In this document: one piece after another, positions 1 through 8,660 of the stretch
Layout of the letters: each line of letters begins with the position of its first letter
Numbering within the stretch: the stretch's first letter is position 1
DNA from: JACCZX01 sp963824935
Lineage (GTDB): Bacteria; Pseudomonadota; Gammaproteobacteria; Burkholderiales; Burkholderiaceae_F
Reading direction: 5' to 3'
Assembly: GCA_963824935.1 (NCBI GenBank)
Contig: CAWGRF010000022.1
Coordinates: 1-64,000 of the forward strand
Length of the DNA stretch: 64,000 nt
The notes under the pieces: generated by a model
Told to the model about the DNA's origin: nothing
The model's input: the letters and a program-made list of their open reading frames with translations, nothing else
The model's database searches: none
Program-made: the position numbers and the translations under genes

Positions 1-1665
1 TCATCGGCTCGATCAGCAAATCCAAGTCCGCTAGTGCCATCGTCTTTTTGATCGGCTTCAGTGTTTTCTCGTGCCTGTCTTTGTTCTACGTCGCGCTAAG
101 TTTCACATTGAACTTCTTGGGTGAACTCCCGACGCGACATCTAGTCGCGGGTTATTGGCGGGATCTGCCAGCCATTTTTATCGCCGCGCCGCTGACACTG
201 CCTCTACGCCTTGCACTTGCGCTTATCGTTTGCGTGACTTTAGCGGTGGCGGGCGTTCTGGCAGGTCGATACTTGACGTTAGTTGCCGCAAACGCGCCGA
301 TAGCGATTAATTCCTCGCGGCGTGCGGCCGTAGTTCGAATTGCAACTTATCCATGTCTACTGTTCGTCGCTTCAACTTTCTTCACAATTCCAAGCTGGCA
401 GATTGAAGCAAGGGAGCCGATAGCGTCTAGTTGGCATAACGTGTCACTACGAAAGGACGCGCTACCTCGAGAATTGAGCGCAGAGGAGTGGGCTTTTGAT
501 CAGCAAGCCCGGACAGCTATTCGTGATCAGCCTAGGCCCGAGCGGCGTCCCAATGTGATCGTGATCTATGTGGACGCTCTACGGGCTGATGCCACCGAGC
601 CGTACGGAGGTCAGCACTCTAGGAGCAACATGCCGTTTATGACTTGAATGGTACGAACGGGCGTCTTTACACAGGTCAACATGGCGCTCGCGGCATGCTC
701 TGGAACAGTCTGTGGACTGGCTGCTCTGCTTCAATCTCGCCCCACCTGGAAACAGCACCCCGATTTTTTTTCGTTGCCGAAGCTTCTCAAGGAAGTTGGT
801 TACAGCACGGCGTACGTGTTATCGAGTAATCATCAAGACTTCCCAATCTAAAAGGCTTCTATGAGCCTGCCGACTTCTACCTCGATGGTAAGGATATCGA
901 TCCGGGCGCGGGCCTTGACGATCGAGTCGTTTTGGAAGGGTTACGACGTCTTGGCCGTTGGAAAGGTACGCCAACATTTCTTATGGTTGGACTTGTGTCA
1001 CCTCACTCCCTCGCAAAGCGCGACAAAGCTTTCCGCCACTTTCTGCCAGATTAGGAAGCCCCTGGCGATGCGACGTTTAAAGAACGATACCGTAACCATT
1101 ACCACAATGGCGTCCTCCAGGCTGATGCAGTCCTTAAATCAACTTGGGACGCTCTAGCGGACGGCGGCTATCTCGCAAATTCGATTGTCGTGATTACGTC
1201 TGACCATCGGTGAATCGCTGGGTGAAAAGGGACATATGGGCCACATGGTTTCGCTTGATCATGCTGAGCTAAGAATTCCTCTTTGGATTTACGAAAGTCA
1301 CAAGACGGTCGGTATCACGCGATTTGCTCGTCAAATCGACATAGCGCCAACGGTGGTGGCTGCCTTAGGGATGAATATTCCAGTTACGTGGCAGGGTCTT
1401 CCATTGCAAGAGCCATTGAGCAACGCGTTCAGCGAGCACTACTCGTCTCACTTACGAGACAAGATTGCCATTGTTCATTATGACGGAGAAACAGCGATCA
1501 AGTTGAATTTTGATCGCGCGACTATCTGCTGAACAGGCGTATGAACTCTTCGCCGACCCGAACGAGCAGCACAATTTGATAGATGCAGTTGACCGTAACA
1601 GATTACGAACGTTGCAAGCACTGGTGCGTGAAGGCTTTTCAAAAGTTAACGGTTTGCGACATTAG
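1..1665 (+). pseudogene. Broken sulfatase / LtaS-type membrane phosphotransferase, 5' end outside window
   Basis: The reading frame is open from the window edge. Hydrophobic membrane segments come first, then the alkaline-phosphatase-superfamily start motif (NVIVIYVDALRAD, near 555-595), a candidate nucleophile region (ACSGTVCG, near 690), the metal-binding motif SDHGESLGEKGHMGH (near 1200-1245) and a plausible C-terminus ending at the TAG at 1663-1665. Frame is lost at least five times: TGA at 645-647, a shift near 846, TAG at 1052-1054, a shift near 1208 and another near 1523. Similarity resumes after each one. Enzymes of this family hydrolyse sulfate or phosphate esters, or transfer phosphoglycerol or phosphoethanolamine at the membrane. 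Base composition is visibly AT-richer than the rest of the window, so this may be an acquired gene in decay. Sequencing error at a low-coverage contig end cannot be excluded. Confidence 0.75.
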
Positions 1666-1707
1666 TCGCTTGCCGATTCCTTACGCGAGCATGACGGTTC
1701 ATGATTT

Positions 1708-1740
1708 CTAACAGCTAACAGCTAACAGCTAACAGCCAAC
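1708..1740. repeat. Tandem heptamer CTAACAG x4 plus a degenerate copy
   Basis: Four perfect head-to-tail copies of CTAACAG occupy 1708-1735, followed by CCAAC. The array lies in the 253-base gap between the broken sulfatase and the methyltransferase. No gene or terminator is evident in that gap. Other period-7 arrays occur at 39756-39783 and 41145-41172. Confidence 0.9.
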
Positions 1741-1918
1741 ATCGATCTATTAGGTACCACCTCCCAAATCTCCCGAGGATCCGTCGCAGCTAGAGGTTCC
1801 GCCCGGGCTCTCTGCACTAGTGAGTTGATCCGAGTTGACGGCAAGTCCGCTTTAACGGCACGCTGTCAGCGCTCCATGTCAGGGAAGCGCCCATTCACCT
1901 AAGCAAGCTGGAGTAGAC

Positions 1919-2651
1919 GTGGATAGACAAGAAAGCAACGTTGCACAAAGAGCGGCGGAGTCGATCGCCGCCACTTCGACGACTTTTCGTTCCGGCCTAT
2001 TGCAATTGCGGCCGCGCCCCGAGTTGCCGTTCGACGATCAAATCACCTTTGCGCGCGGCTTCCTCTCGCACCCGCGGGAAGTCGGCTCGGTCATTCCAAG
2101 CTCAAAGTTTTTAGAGCGACGCCTAGTGCGAGCTGCAGGACTCGCGCAGGCACGTACTGTCGTGGAACTCGGGCCTGGCACTGGCGGTACAACGCGCGCA
2201 TTCTTGCGCGCGTTGCTACCCGATGCGCATCTGCTCGCCGTAGAATTGAGCCACGATTTTCACAGGAGACTGATGTACAAGCTTAGTGATCCGCGATTAG
2301 TACTGCAGTTGGGCAGCGCGGAGCATCTTGACGAGTGGCTGAAGGTCTGAGCGACTCCCCGCACCCGATGTTGTGCTATCAGGAATTCCGTTCTCCACTA
2401 TGTCACCGTCCTTAGGTGACCGTATCGCCGCCACGATCGCAAGATGCTTAAGACCGGGTGGTCGATTCATCGCGTATCAGGTTCGCCCACATGTGACCCG
2501 ATTTGTCGCTCCTTATATGGGAACGGGAACCACTTCTTGGGAGTGGCTAAACGTACCCCCACTCCGGGTCTTTCGTTGGGTAAAGCCGCTTGGTAGTAAT
2601 ACTCGACGTAACGAACAGGGTGAGGCGGCGTCACTGTCGTCCGCGCTTTAA
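1919..2651 (+). CDS. SAM-dependent methyltransferase, phospholipid N-methyltransferase-like (frameshifted)
   Basis: A class I methyltransferase with the SAM-binding motif I, VVELGPGTGG, about residues 81-90. The sequence before it (FARGFLSHPREVGSVIPSS) is typical of bacterial phosphatidylethanolamine N-methyltransferase and rRNA adenine dimethylase relatives. The first frame stops at 2348-2350. The continuation, including the catalytic-strand region LSGIPFSTM and the C-terminal WEWLNVPPLRVFRW, is in another frame from about 2352. One indel near 2347 therefore splits a gene of about 243 residues. The GTG start at 1919 is preceded by CTGGAG. The substrate cannot be fixed from sequence: membrane phospholipid is the most likely by family, and a small-molecule or rRNA target is possible. 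Confidence 0.7.
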
Positions 2652-2696
2652 TGCAGGTTTGCTAAGCCAAGCAGTTCAGCAACTGGGGTACCGGTG

Positions 2697-4013
2697 TCAG
2701 CTCGGCACCACCCGCCAGATCTCTCCGCCGTCGGTCGCGACGTACAGATTTCCGTCCGGCCCCTGCACGAGCGATCGGCTCCTAACTGCCGGCAGATCGA
2801 CCGTGGCATTGCCAGTCGCCATTCCACCAGCGTCGAGTTGCAGGACAGCAATCCGCTGCGCGTTCATGATGCTTACAAGCAGACGGCCGTTCCAACCTTT
2901 CCACTGATTTCCATCGAGGAACGTCGCAGGCCCCACGCCGCGACCACCGGTGTTATGCACCCAGCTCGGAGGCATCGCGTTCGGAAATCGCGCCTGTGTC
3001 GGTCATCGGCATTGTTGTTGGATTGCCAGCGTAGCCGCAGTAGTTGCTCGGACAAGTGAGTCCCGGTCGGTTCTGCGGATCCCAACCCGCGTTGCCGCCG
3101 GCAACGAGCGGGGTGACTTCGTCGGTGTGATTCGGCCCATGCTCCGCGGTGAAGACCTGACCGGCGTTCGGTTGGCCGGCCGGACGGAATGTGATGCCCT
3201 GCACGTTGCGATGGCCGTACGTGAAGATGCGCGGGTCGAAGCCTTGCGGCACGTTGTTGCCCGGTGCAGCCGTGCCATTGCGATCTACTCGCAGCACCTT
3301 GCCGCCTAGCCGCGTCGGGTCTTGCGGCAGCGTCGCGTTGTGGTTGTCGCCGGTTGTGACGTACAGGTAACGATCGGGACCGAATCGGATGCGGCCACCG
3401 CTGTGTGCGCCAGCGCCGCCGACGCCGTTTCCGACATCCTTGTAGGCGATGTCGGTGATGATGTCGGTTCGATTGCTGGCGGTGGTGTTGTCTGCGCTCA
3501 GCGTCAGTCGCACGACGCGATTGGTGCGTGGATTGGTGCTCAGATTCGACGCCATGAACACGTACACGTAGCGCGTTCCGCTCGCGAAATCCGGATCGAC
3601 GGCAACGCCGTGCACGCCGCTCTGGCCCTCGCAGAAGAGGTCGTTCGCGACCAGCGACGATCCCGCGGTGCCGAACAGTCGCACCGTCGTTCCGTTGGCG
3701 AGGCGCGCCGACAGGCCGCGACACTTTTCGGTGTACAGCATCGCGCCGTCCGGCAGTAAAGGCCAGTCCCACGGACTCTGCCAGCCCGCTCATTACGACG
3801 GTGCGCGTCAGCGTCGGTGTTTCTGTTGACGCGGGTCCGGCAGGTGGAGGCGGTGGTGCGGGAGGCGGAGGCGGCGGTGAGCCAGGCTGGCGGAGGCGTC
3901 GGCGAGCCTGTCGGAGCGGGAGCATCAGCCGAAGAATTGCCGCCGCCGCATGCGAAAAGTGCGCCAGTCACCACACCTAGGGAAAGCGCAAAGAAAATGG
4001 CAGCGCGATTCAT
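2697..4013 (-). CDS. PQQ-dependent aldose sugar dehydrogenase-type lipoprotein (frameshifted)
   Basis: A six-bladed beta-propeller of the glucose/sorbosone dehydrogenase (YliI-like) family, which oxidises sugars in the periplasm with PQQ. The start at 4013 gives a lipoprotein signal ending in LFACGGG, then a proline-rich linker of two proline runs and the propeller. Recognisable motifs are DPDFASG, YLYVTTGDNHN, GHRNVQGI, AEHGPNHTDEV and GGNAGWD. The chain crosses three frames, with breaks near 3900, 3770 and 2965. Homology continues across each break, so single-base errors are likelier than decay. It stands alone between mnmA and the methyltransferase, and no PQQ biosynthesis genes are visible in the window. 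Confidence 0.8.
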
Positions 4014-4026
4014 GATGAACTCACTT

Positions 4027-5171
4027 TCAACGGTGATTCAACCAGTACGGCTGATCGCAGCGAACGCTCTGATCGAGTGTAGTTAGCGCTGCCGATTCGA
4101 TCACTCCGCCACCTAGACTAACTTCGCCTTGGTAAAGCACGGCAGATTGGCCCGGCGTGACCGCCCACTGCGGTTCGGCGAAGGCAAGTGTGAATCGATC
4201 GTCATCAATCGCGCTCACTACGCACTGCAGCATCGGCCTGCCGATAGCGTGTCTTCGCGGCAAGACTTGTTCCCACTGCCGGAGGTGTACCCGAAGTCCA
4301 CGTTGCGTTCAGCGCGACGAGCTGGTCCGTCATCAGCCATGGATCGTCGTGACCCTGCACTACCCATAACGTATTCGAGTCCAGATCTTTGCGGGCGACG
4401 AACCATGCCTCGCCTGAAGAATCCTTGACGCCGCCCACGCCGATGCCCTTGCGTTGTCCAAGCGTGTAAAACGCGAGCCCGACGTGCTCGCCGACGACTT
4501 CGCCCGTTGCCGTGCGGATCGGCCCCGGTGTCATCGGCAGGTAGCGATTCAGGAACTCGCGGAACGGACGCTCGCCGATAAAGCAGATGCCGGTCGAATC
4601 GCGCTTTGCCGCATTCGGCAAGCCGATGTCGTGTGCGATCTTTCTGACTTCGGCCTTTTGCAGATCACCGACCGGAAATAGCGTGCGTGCGAGCTGCACC
4701 TGATTCAGCCGGTGCAAGAAATAGCTTTGATCCTTGCCTCGATCGAGTCCGCGCAATAGTTGATAGCGGCCGTCCATGTCGCGCACGCGCGCGTAGTGGC
4801 CCGTTGCGATGCGTGTCTGCACCGAGCCGGATCGCGTGATCGAGAAACGCCTTGAACTTGATCTCAGCGTTGCACAGCACGTCAGGGTTCGGCGTGCGGC
4901 CGGCGGAGTACTCGCGCAGGAATTCAGCGAACACGCGGTCCTTGTATTCGGCCGAGAAGTTGACGGCTTCGAGTGGAACGCCGATCACATCGGCCGCGGC
5001 GGCGGCGTCGATCAGGTCCTGCCGCGTCGAGCAGTACTCGTCATCGTCGTCGTCCTCCCAATTCTTCATGAAGAGGCCGACGACGTCGTAGCCTTGCTGC
5101 GTCAGCAGCCAGGCGGCGACCGACGAATCGACACCGCCCGACATGCCGATGACGACGCGTTGCTTGCTCAT
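4027..5171 (-). CDS. mnmA: tRNA-specific 2-thiouridylase MnmA (frameshifted)
   Basis: MnmA adenylates and thiolates U34 of tRNA-Lys, -Glu and -Gln, taking sulfur from the Tus relay. Visible features are the PP-loop SGGVDSSVA near the N-terminus, the first catalytic cysteine in NPDVLCNAEIKF, the GHYARV block, the second catalytic cysteine in STGICFIGERPF and the C-terminal GQSAVLY/GGGVIE region. The reconstructed length of about 380 residues is close to the family norm. Two indels, near 4828 and 4240, break the frame. The gene is normally intact in proteobacteria, so these look like sequence errors. The ATG start at 5171 is divergent from pntAA. Confidence 0.9.
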
Positions 5172-5224
5172 TCCCGGCTCGCGTAAAGTCGCGATTCTAT
5201 AAAAACAGCGAAAGAGAACGCGGC
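5172..5224. promoter_or_regulatory. Divergent mnmA/pntAA promoter region
   Basis: This 53-base gap between two divergent start codons contains the AT-rich core TATAAA at 5198-5203. That would suit a -10 element for pntAA, whose ATG is 22 bases downstream. No convincing -35 box is visible. AAAGAGA at 5210-5216 is a candidate ribosome site for pntAA. Confidence 0.3.
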
Positions 5225-6343
5225 ATGAGAATCGGAGTGCCTGCGGAGAGCCTGACCGGAGAATCTCGCGTCGCCGCCACGCCCGAAACCGTAAAGAAGC
5301 TTGTTGCGGCCAAGCACAGCGTGGTGGTTCAGGCGAACGCCGGCGAGCAAGCCAGCTTCACCGATGAGGCGTATTTGGCGTCGGGCGCGACGCTCGGCAA
5401 CGCGGCAGACGCTTTCGGCGCCGAGACGGTCTTAAAGGTTCGGCTGCCGCAAACGCACGAACTGTCTCAGATGAAGCGCGGCACCGCACTAATCGGCATG
5501 CTCGAACCGTTCAATAACGATGGAATCGCGGCGATGAACGCGGCTGGATTGACCGCGTTTGCGCTCGAAGCCGCGCCACGCACCACACGCGCGCAAAGCA
5601 TGGACGTACTGTCATCGCAGGCGAACATCGCAGGCTACAAGGCGGTGCTGATGGCATCTTCGGTATACGGCCGGATGATGCCGATGATGATGACGGCCGC
5701 CGGCACGGTGAAAGCGGCGCGCGTGCTGGTTCTCGGCGCGGGAGTCGCCGGCCTGCAGGCGATTGCAACCGCCAAGAGGCTCGGTGCGGTGGTCGAGGCT
5801 TCCGATGTGCGTCCTGCCGTCAAGGAGCAGATCGAATCGCTTGGCGCGAAATTCGTCGACGTGCCATACGAAACCGATGAAGAGCGCGAGATCGCGCAGG
5901 GTGTCGGCGGCTATGCGCGACCGATGCCTGCTGCGTGGATGCAGCGGCAAGCCGCAGCGGTCGGCGAGCGCTTGAAGCAGGCGAACATGGCAATCGCCAC
6001 TGCGCTGATTCCGGGGCGCAAGGCGCCCATCCTGATCACCGAAGAAATGGTCAAAGCGATGCAGCCTGGTTCGGTAATCGTTGACATGGCTGTCGAGCAG
6101 GGCGGCAATTGTGCTTTATCGGAGCTCGGCAAGACCGTCACGAAGTACGGTGTGCACATCATCGGCGAGCCCAATCTTGCGGCTACCGTGCCGACCGATT
6201 CGTCGGCGCTCTATGCGCGTAACGTGCTCGACTTTCTGAAGCTTGTGGTCGACAAGGACGGCAACTTCGTGCTGCCCGCCGACGATGACATCGTCACTGC
6301 GTGCCTGCTTTGCACGAACGGCGAAGTAAAACGCAAGAACTGA
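5225..6343 (+). CDS. pntAA: NAD(P) transhydrogenase subunit alpha, part 1
   Basis: The soluble NAD(H)-binding domain I of proton-translocating transhydrogenase, which makes NADPH from NADH using the proton gradient. The 372 residues start MRIGVPAE and carry the alanine dehydrogenase/PNT fold. The NAD-binding glycine motif VLVLGAGVAGLQA lies near residues 170-182, and the RPAVKEQIESLGA and AMQPGSVIVDMAVEQGG blocks are also present. The frame is intact. The operon order is pntAA-pntAB-pntB, the split three-gene form common in alpha- and betaproteobacteria. The stop at 6341-6343 overlaps the ribosome site of pntAB. Confidence 0.97.
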   Translation: MRIGVPAESLTGESRVAATPETVKKLVAAKHSVVVQANAGEQASFTDEAYLASGATLGNAADAFGAETVLKVRLPQTHELSQMKRGTALIGMLEPFNNDGIAAMNAAGLTAFALEAAPRTTRAQSMDVLSSQANIAGYKAVLMASSVYGRMMPMMMTAAGTVKAARVLVLGAGVAGLQAIATAKRLGAVVEASDVRPAVKEQIESLGAKFVDVPYETDEEREIAQGVGGYARPMPAAWMQRQAAAVGERLKQANMAIATALIPGRKAPILITEEMVKAMQPGSVIVDMAVEQGGNCALSELGKTVTKYGVHIIGEPNLAATVPTDSSALYARNVLDFLKLVVDKDGNFVLPADDDIVTACLLCTNGEVKRKN

Positions 6344-6354
6344 GGAACGCCGAA

Positions 6355-6669
6355 ATGGAAACTGTCGGGCCGATCGTCATCAATCTGATCATCTTCGTGC
6401 TGGCGATTTACGTCGGCTACCACGTCGTGTGGAACGTGACGCCGGCGCTGCACACGCCGCTGATGAGCGTGACCAACGCGATCTCGGCGATCATCATCGT
6501 TGGCGCGATGCTCGCTGCGGCGCTGACGGAAACGTGGCTCGGCAAGACAATGGGTGTGCTGGCGGTGGCGCTGGCGGCCGTCAATGTGTTCGGTGGCTTC
6601 CTTGTGACGCGGCGCATGCTTGAGATGTTCCGCAAGAAACCGGCGAAAAGCGCCGGGCCGAAGGAGTAG
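6355..6669 (+). CDS. pntAB: NAD(P) transhydrogenase subunit alpha, part 2 (membrane)
   Basis: A small membrane subunit of 104 residues with three or four predicted helices (for example VINLIIFVLAIYVGY, AIIIVGAMLAAAL and VLAVALAAVNVFGGFL). It matches the membrane part of PntA when the gene is split. The ATG at 6355 is chosen because TGAGG from the pntAA stop provides a Shine-Dalgarno site at correct spacing. A longer frame exists upstream but only overlaps pntAA. The protein ends in a basic tail. With PntB it forms the proton channel. Confidence 0.95.
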   Translation: METVGPIVINLIIFVLAIYVGYHVVWNVTPALHTPLMSVTNAISAIIIVGAMLAAALTETWLGKTMGVLAVALAAVNVFGGFLVTRRMLEMFRKKPAKSAGPKE

Positions 6670-6672
6670 GCG

Positions 6673-8103
6673 ATGACACTAAGCATGAACGTCGTCGTCC
6701 TGCTGTATCTCGTGGCTTCCGTGTTCTTCATTCAGGCGCTCAAAGGCCTTTCGCACCCGACCACTTCGCGTCGTGGCAATGTGTTCGGCATGGTCGGTAT
6801 GGCGATCGCGATGGTCACGACCGTCGCGCTGATCTACAAACTCGCGCCGCAGATTGCAACGATCGGCATCGGCTGGGTACTCGCTGGCCTTGTGGTCGGA
6901 GGCACGGCAGGCACGATCATCGCGATCAAGGTGCAGATGACGAAGATGCCGGAGATGGTTGCCTTCATGCACTCGATGATCGGCCTCGCGGCGGTGTTTA
7001 TCGCAATCGCTGCGGTGGCCGAGCCGCTCGCATTCGGTATCACTGAGGCGGGCGGATCGATCCCGGTCGGCAACCGCATCGAGCTGTTTATCGGTGCATT
7101 CGTCGGCGCGATCACGTTCTCAGGTTCTGTGATCGCGTTCGGCAAGCTCTCCGGCAAATACAAATTCCGTCTATTTCAAGGCGCGCCGGTTGTGTTCAGC
7201 GGCCAGCATCTATTGAACTTGGCGCTTGGAATCGCAATGCTCGTGTTCGGCGCGTGGTTCTCGGCCACTCAAGCGTGGTTGCCGTTCTGGGTGATGCTCG
7301 CGATCGCGTTCGTGCTCGGCGTGCTGATCATCATTCCGATCGGTGGCGCCGACATGCCGGTCGTGGTGTCGATGCTGAACAGCTACTCCGGCTGGGCCGC
7401 GGCGGGCATTGGTTTCTCATTGAACAACTTCATGCTGATCGTCGCCGGATCACTGGTGGGATCGAGCGGCGCGATTCTCTCGTACATCATGTGCAAGGCG
7501 ATGAATCGCTCGTTCTTCAACGTGATCCTCGGCGGCTTCGGCGGAGAAGTGGCTGCTGCATCAGCAGCGACCGAACAGCGACCGGTGCGCTCGGGTTCAC
7601 CCGACGACGCGGCGTTTCTGCTGGACAACGCCGAGACCGTGATCATCGTGCCGGGCTACGGCCTGGCCGTAGCACGTGCGCAGCACCCGTTAAAGGAGCT
7701 CGCCGACAAGTTGATCGCTAAAGGCGTGACGGTGAAGTACGCGATTCATCCGGTCGCGGGCCGCATGCCGGGACATATGAACGTGCTGCTCGCTGAAGCT
7801 GAAGTGGAATACGACCAGGTATTCGAGATGGAAGACATCAACGGCGAGTTCGGTGAGGCCGATGTAGCGCTGATCCTCGGCGCCAACGATGTCGTCAACC
7901 CTGCCGCGAAGGACCCGAAGTCCGCGATCGCGGGTATGCCGATTCTCGAGGCTTACAAGGCGAAGCAGGTGATCGTTAACAAGCGCTCGATGGCGTCGGG
8001 CTACGCGGGCCTTGATAACGAGCTGTTTTATATGCCGAAGACGATGATGGTGTTCGGCGATGCGAAAAAGGTCGTAGAGGAAATGGGCAAAGCGGTGGGG
8101 TGA
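6673..8103 (+). CDS. pntB: NAD(P) transhydrogenase subunit beta
   Basis: 476 residues. The N-terminal half is a multi-helix membrane domain and the C-terminal third is the NADP(H)-binding domain III, with VPGYGLAVARAQHP, HPVAGRMPGHMNVLLAEA, ALILGANDVVNPAA and KRSMASGYAG. All are hallmark PntB motifs. AAGGAG overlapping the pntAB stop is its ribosome site and the ATG follows three bases after that stop. The frame is complete and the operon closes with a strong hairpin over the stop codon. Confidence 0.97.
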   Translation: MTLSMNVVVLLYLVASVFFIQALKGLSHPTTSRRGNVFGMVGMAIAMVTTVALIYKLAPQIATIGIGWVLAGLVVGGTAGTIIAIKVQMTKMPEMVAFMHSMIGLAAVFIAIAAVAEPLAFGITEAGGSIPVGNRIELFIGAFVGAITFSGSVIAFGKLSGKYKFRLFQGAPVVFSGQHLLNLALGIAMLVFGAWFSATQAWLPFWVMLAIAFVLGVLIIIPIGGADMPVVVSMLNSYSGWAAAGIGFSLNNFMLIVAGSLVGSSGAILSYIMCKAMNRSFFNVILGGFGGEVAAASAATEQRPVRSGSPDDAAFLLDNAETVIIVPGYGLAVARAQHPLKELADKLIAKGVTVKYAIHPVAGRMPGHMNVLLAEAEVEYDQVFEMEDINGEFGEADVALILGANDVVNPAAKDPKSAIAGMPILEAYKAKQVIVNKRSMASGYAGLDNELFYMPKTMMVFGDAKKVVEEMGKAVG

Positions 8104-8115
8104 GCACCCCACCGC
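8092..8115. terminator. Hairpin overlapping the pntB stop codon
   Basis: Perfect 10-bp inverted repeat GCGGTGGGGT / ACCCCACCGC with a four-base loop, extendable by one further pair. The stem includes the first base of the pntB TGA. No T-tract follows on the plus strand. It sits between convergent genes (pntB and the CHRD gene), so it may stop transcription from both sides, probably with Rho help. Confidence 0.6.
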
Positions 8116-8125
8116 ATCGCTCGAC

Positions 8126-8577
8126 TTACTTGCCCGGCGTCAGCTGCGCGCGAATTTCGCCGCCCGGATTCTTGGCCGTGTGCAAGTTGACGTAGTACCG
8201 GCCGGCCATCAGGTCGGCCACTTGCGCTGCGGTCAGCGTGACTTTTCCTTCGAACGGGCTTGTCAGACTGCCGGTAAACGGAATGACCACCCCGGCGTTG
8301 GCTCCCGCCAGCGCTGGGCCATGAATGTGACCAGCGGTCACCGGGCCGCTTAATCCCGAGTAAGTCACCTTCCAGGTCAGGACGTTCGTGTCCTTGTTAA
8401 AATTGGCATTAACCGTACCGCTGCCGGTGGTCGAAACGGGCGGAACTTCACTAGCGCCGGTAAGTTGGCTGGTCATGCTCACGCCCGACCCCATCATCGA
8501 CTCCATCGAGCGCAGCCGACAAGCGTCACCGCCGCAGCTAATAGCGTGACCTGAATTACGGTGCGACGAGAAATCAT
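8126..8577 (-). CDS. CHRD-domain lipoprotein (frameshifted after the signal peptide)
   Basis: The mature part is a CHRD domain (SQLTGASEVPPVSTTGSG, GHIHGPA, YYVNLHTAKNPGGEIRAQL), a beta-rich extracellular fold of unclear function. The start at 8577 is chosen because AGAGGAGA precedes it and the reading gives a classic lipoprotein signal ending LVGC. An indel near 8512 shifts the frame before SMESMMGSG. Without it a longer ORF from 8653 would be called with no signal peptide. It is probably anchored in the outer or inner membrane. There is no obvious operon partner. Confidence 0.75.
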
Positions 8578-8660
8578 GGTGTCTCCTCTGTAAAACAGGC
8601 CACCGAACGGCAGCCGCTGCGGCAGCATAGAACGGTCGCAGTTGCAACGACAAGATGCCG

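Noticed and set aside
1708..1740. CRISPR array
   Set aside because: The repeat unit is only 7 bases with no spacers, and no cas genes are in the window.
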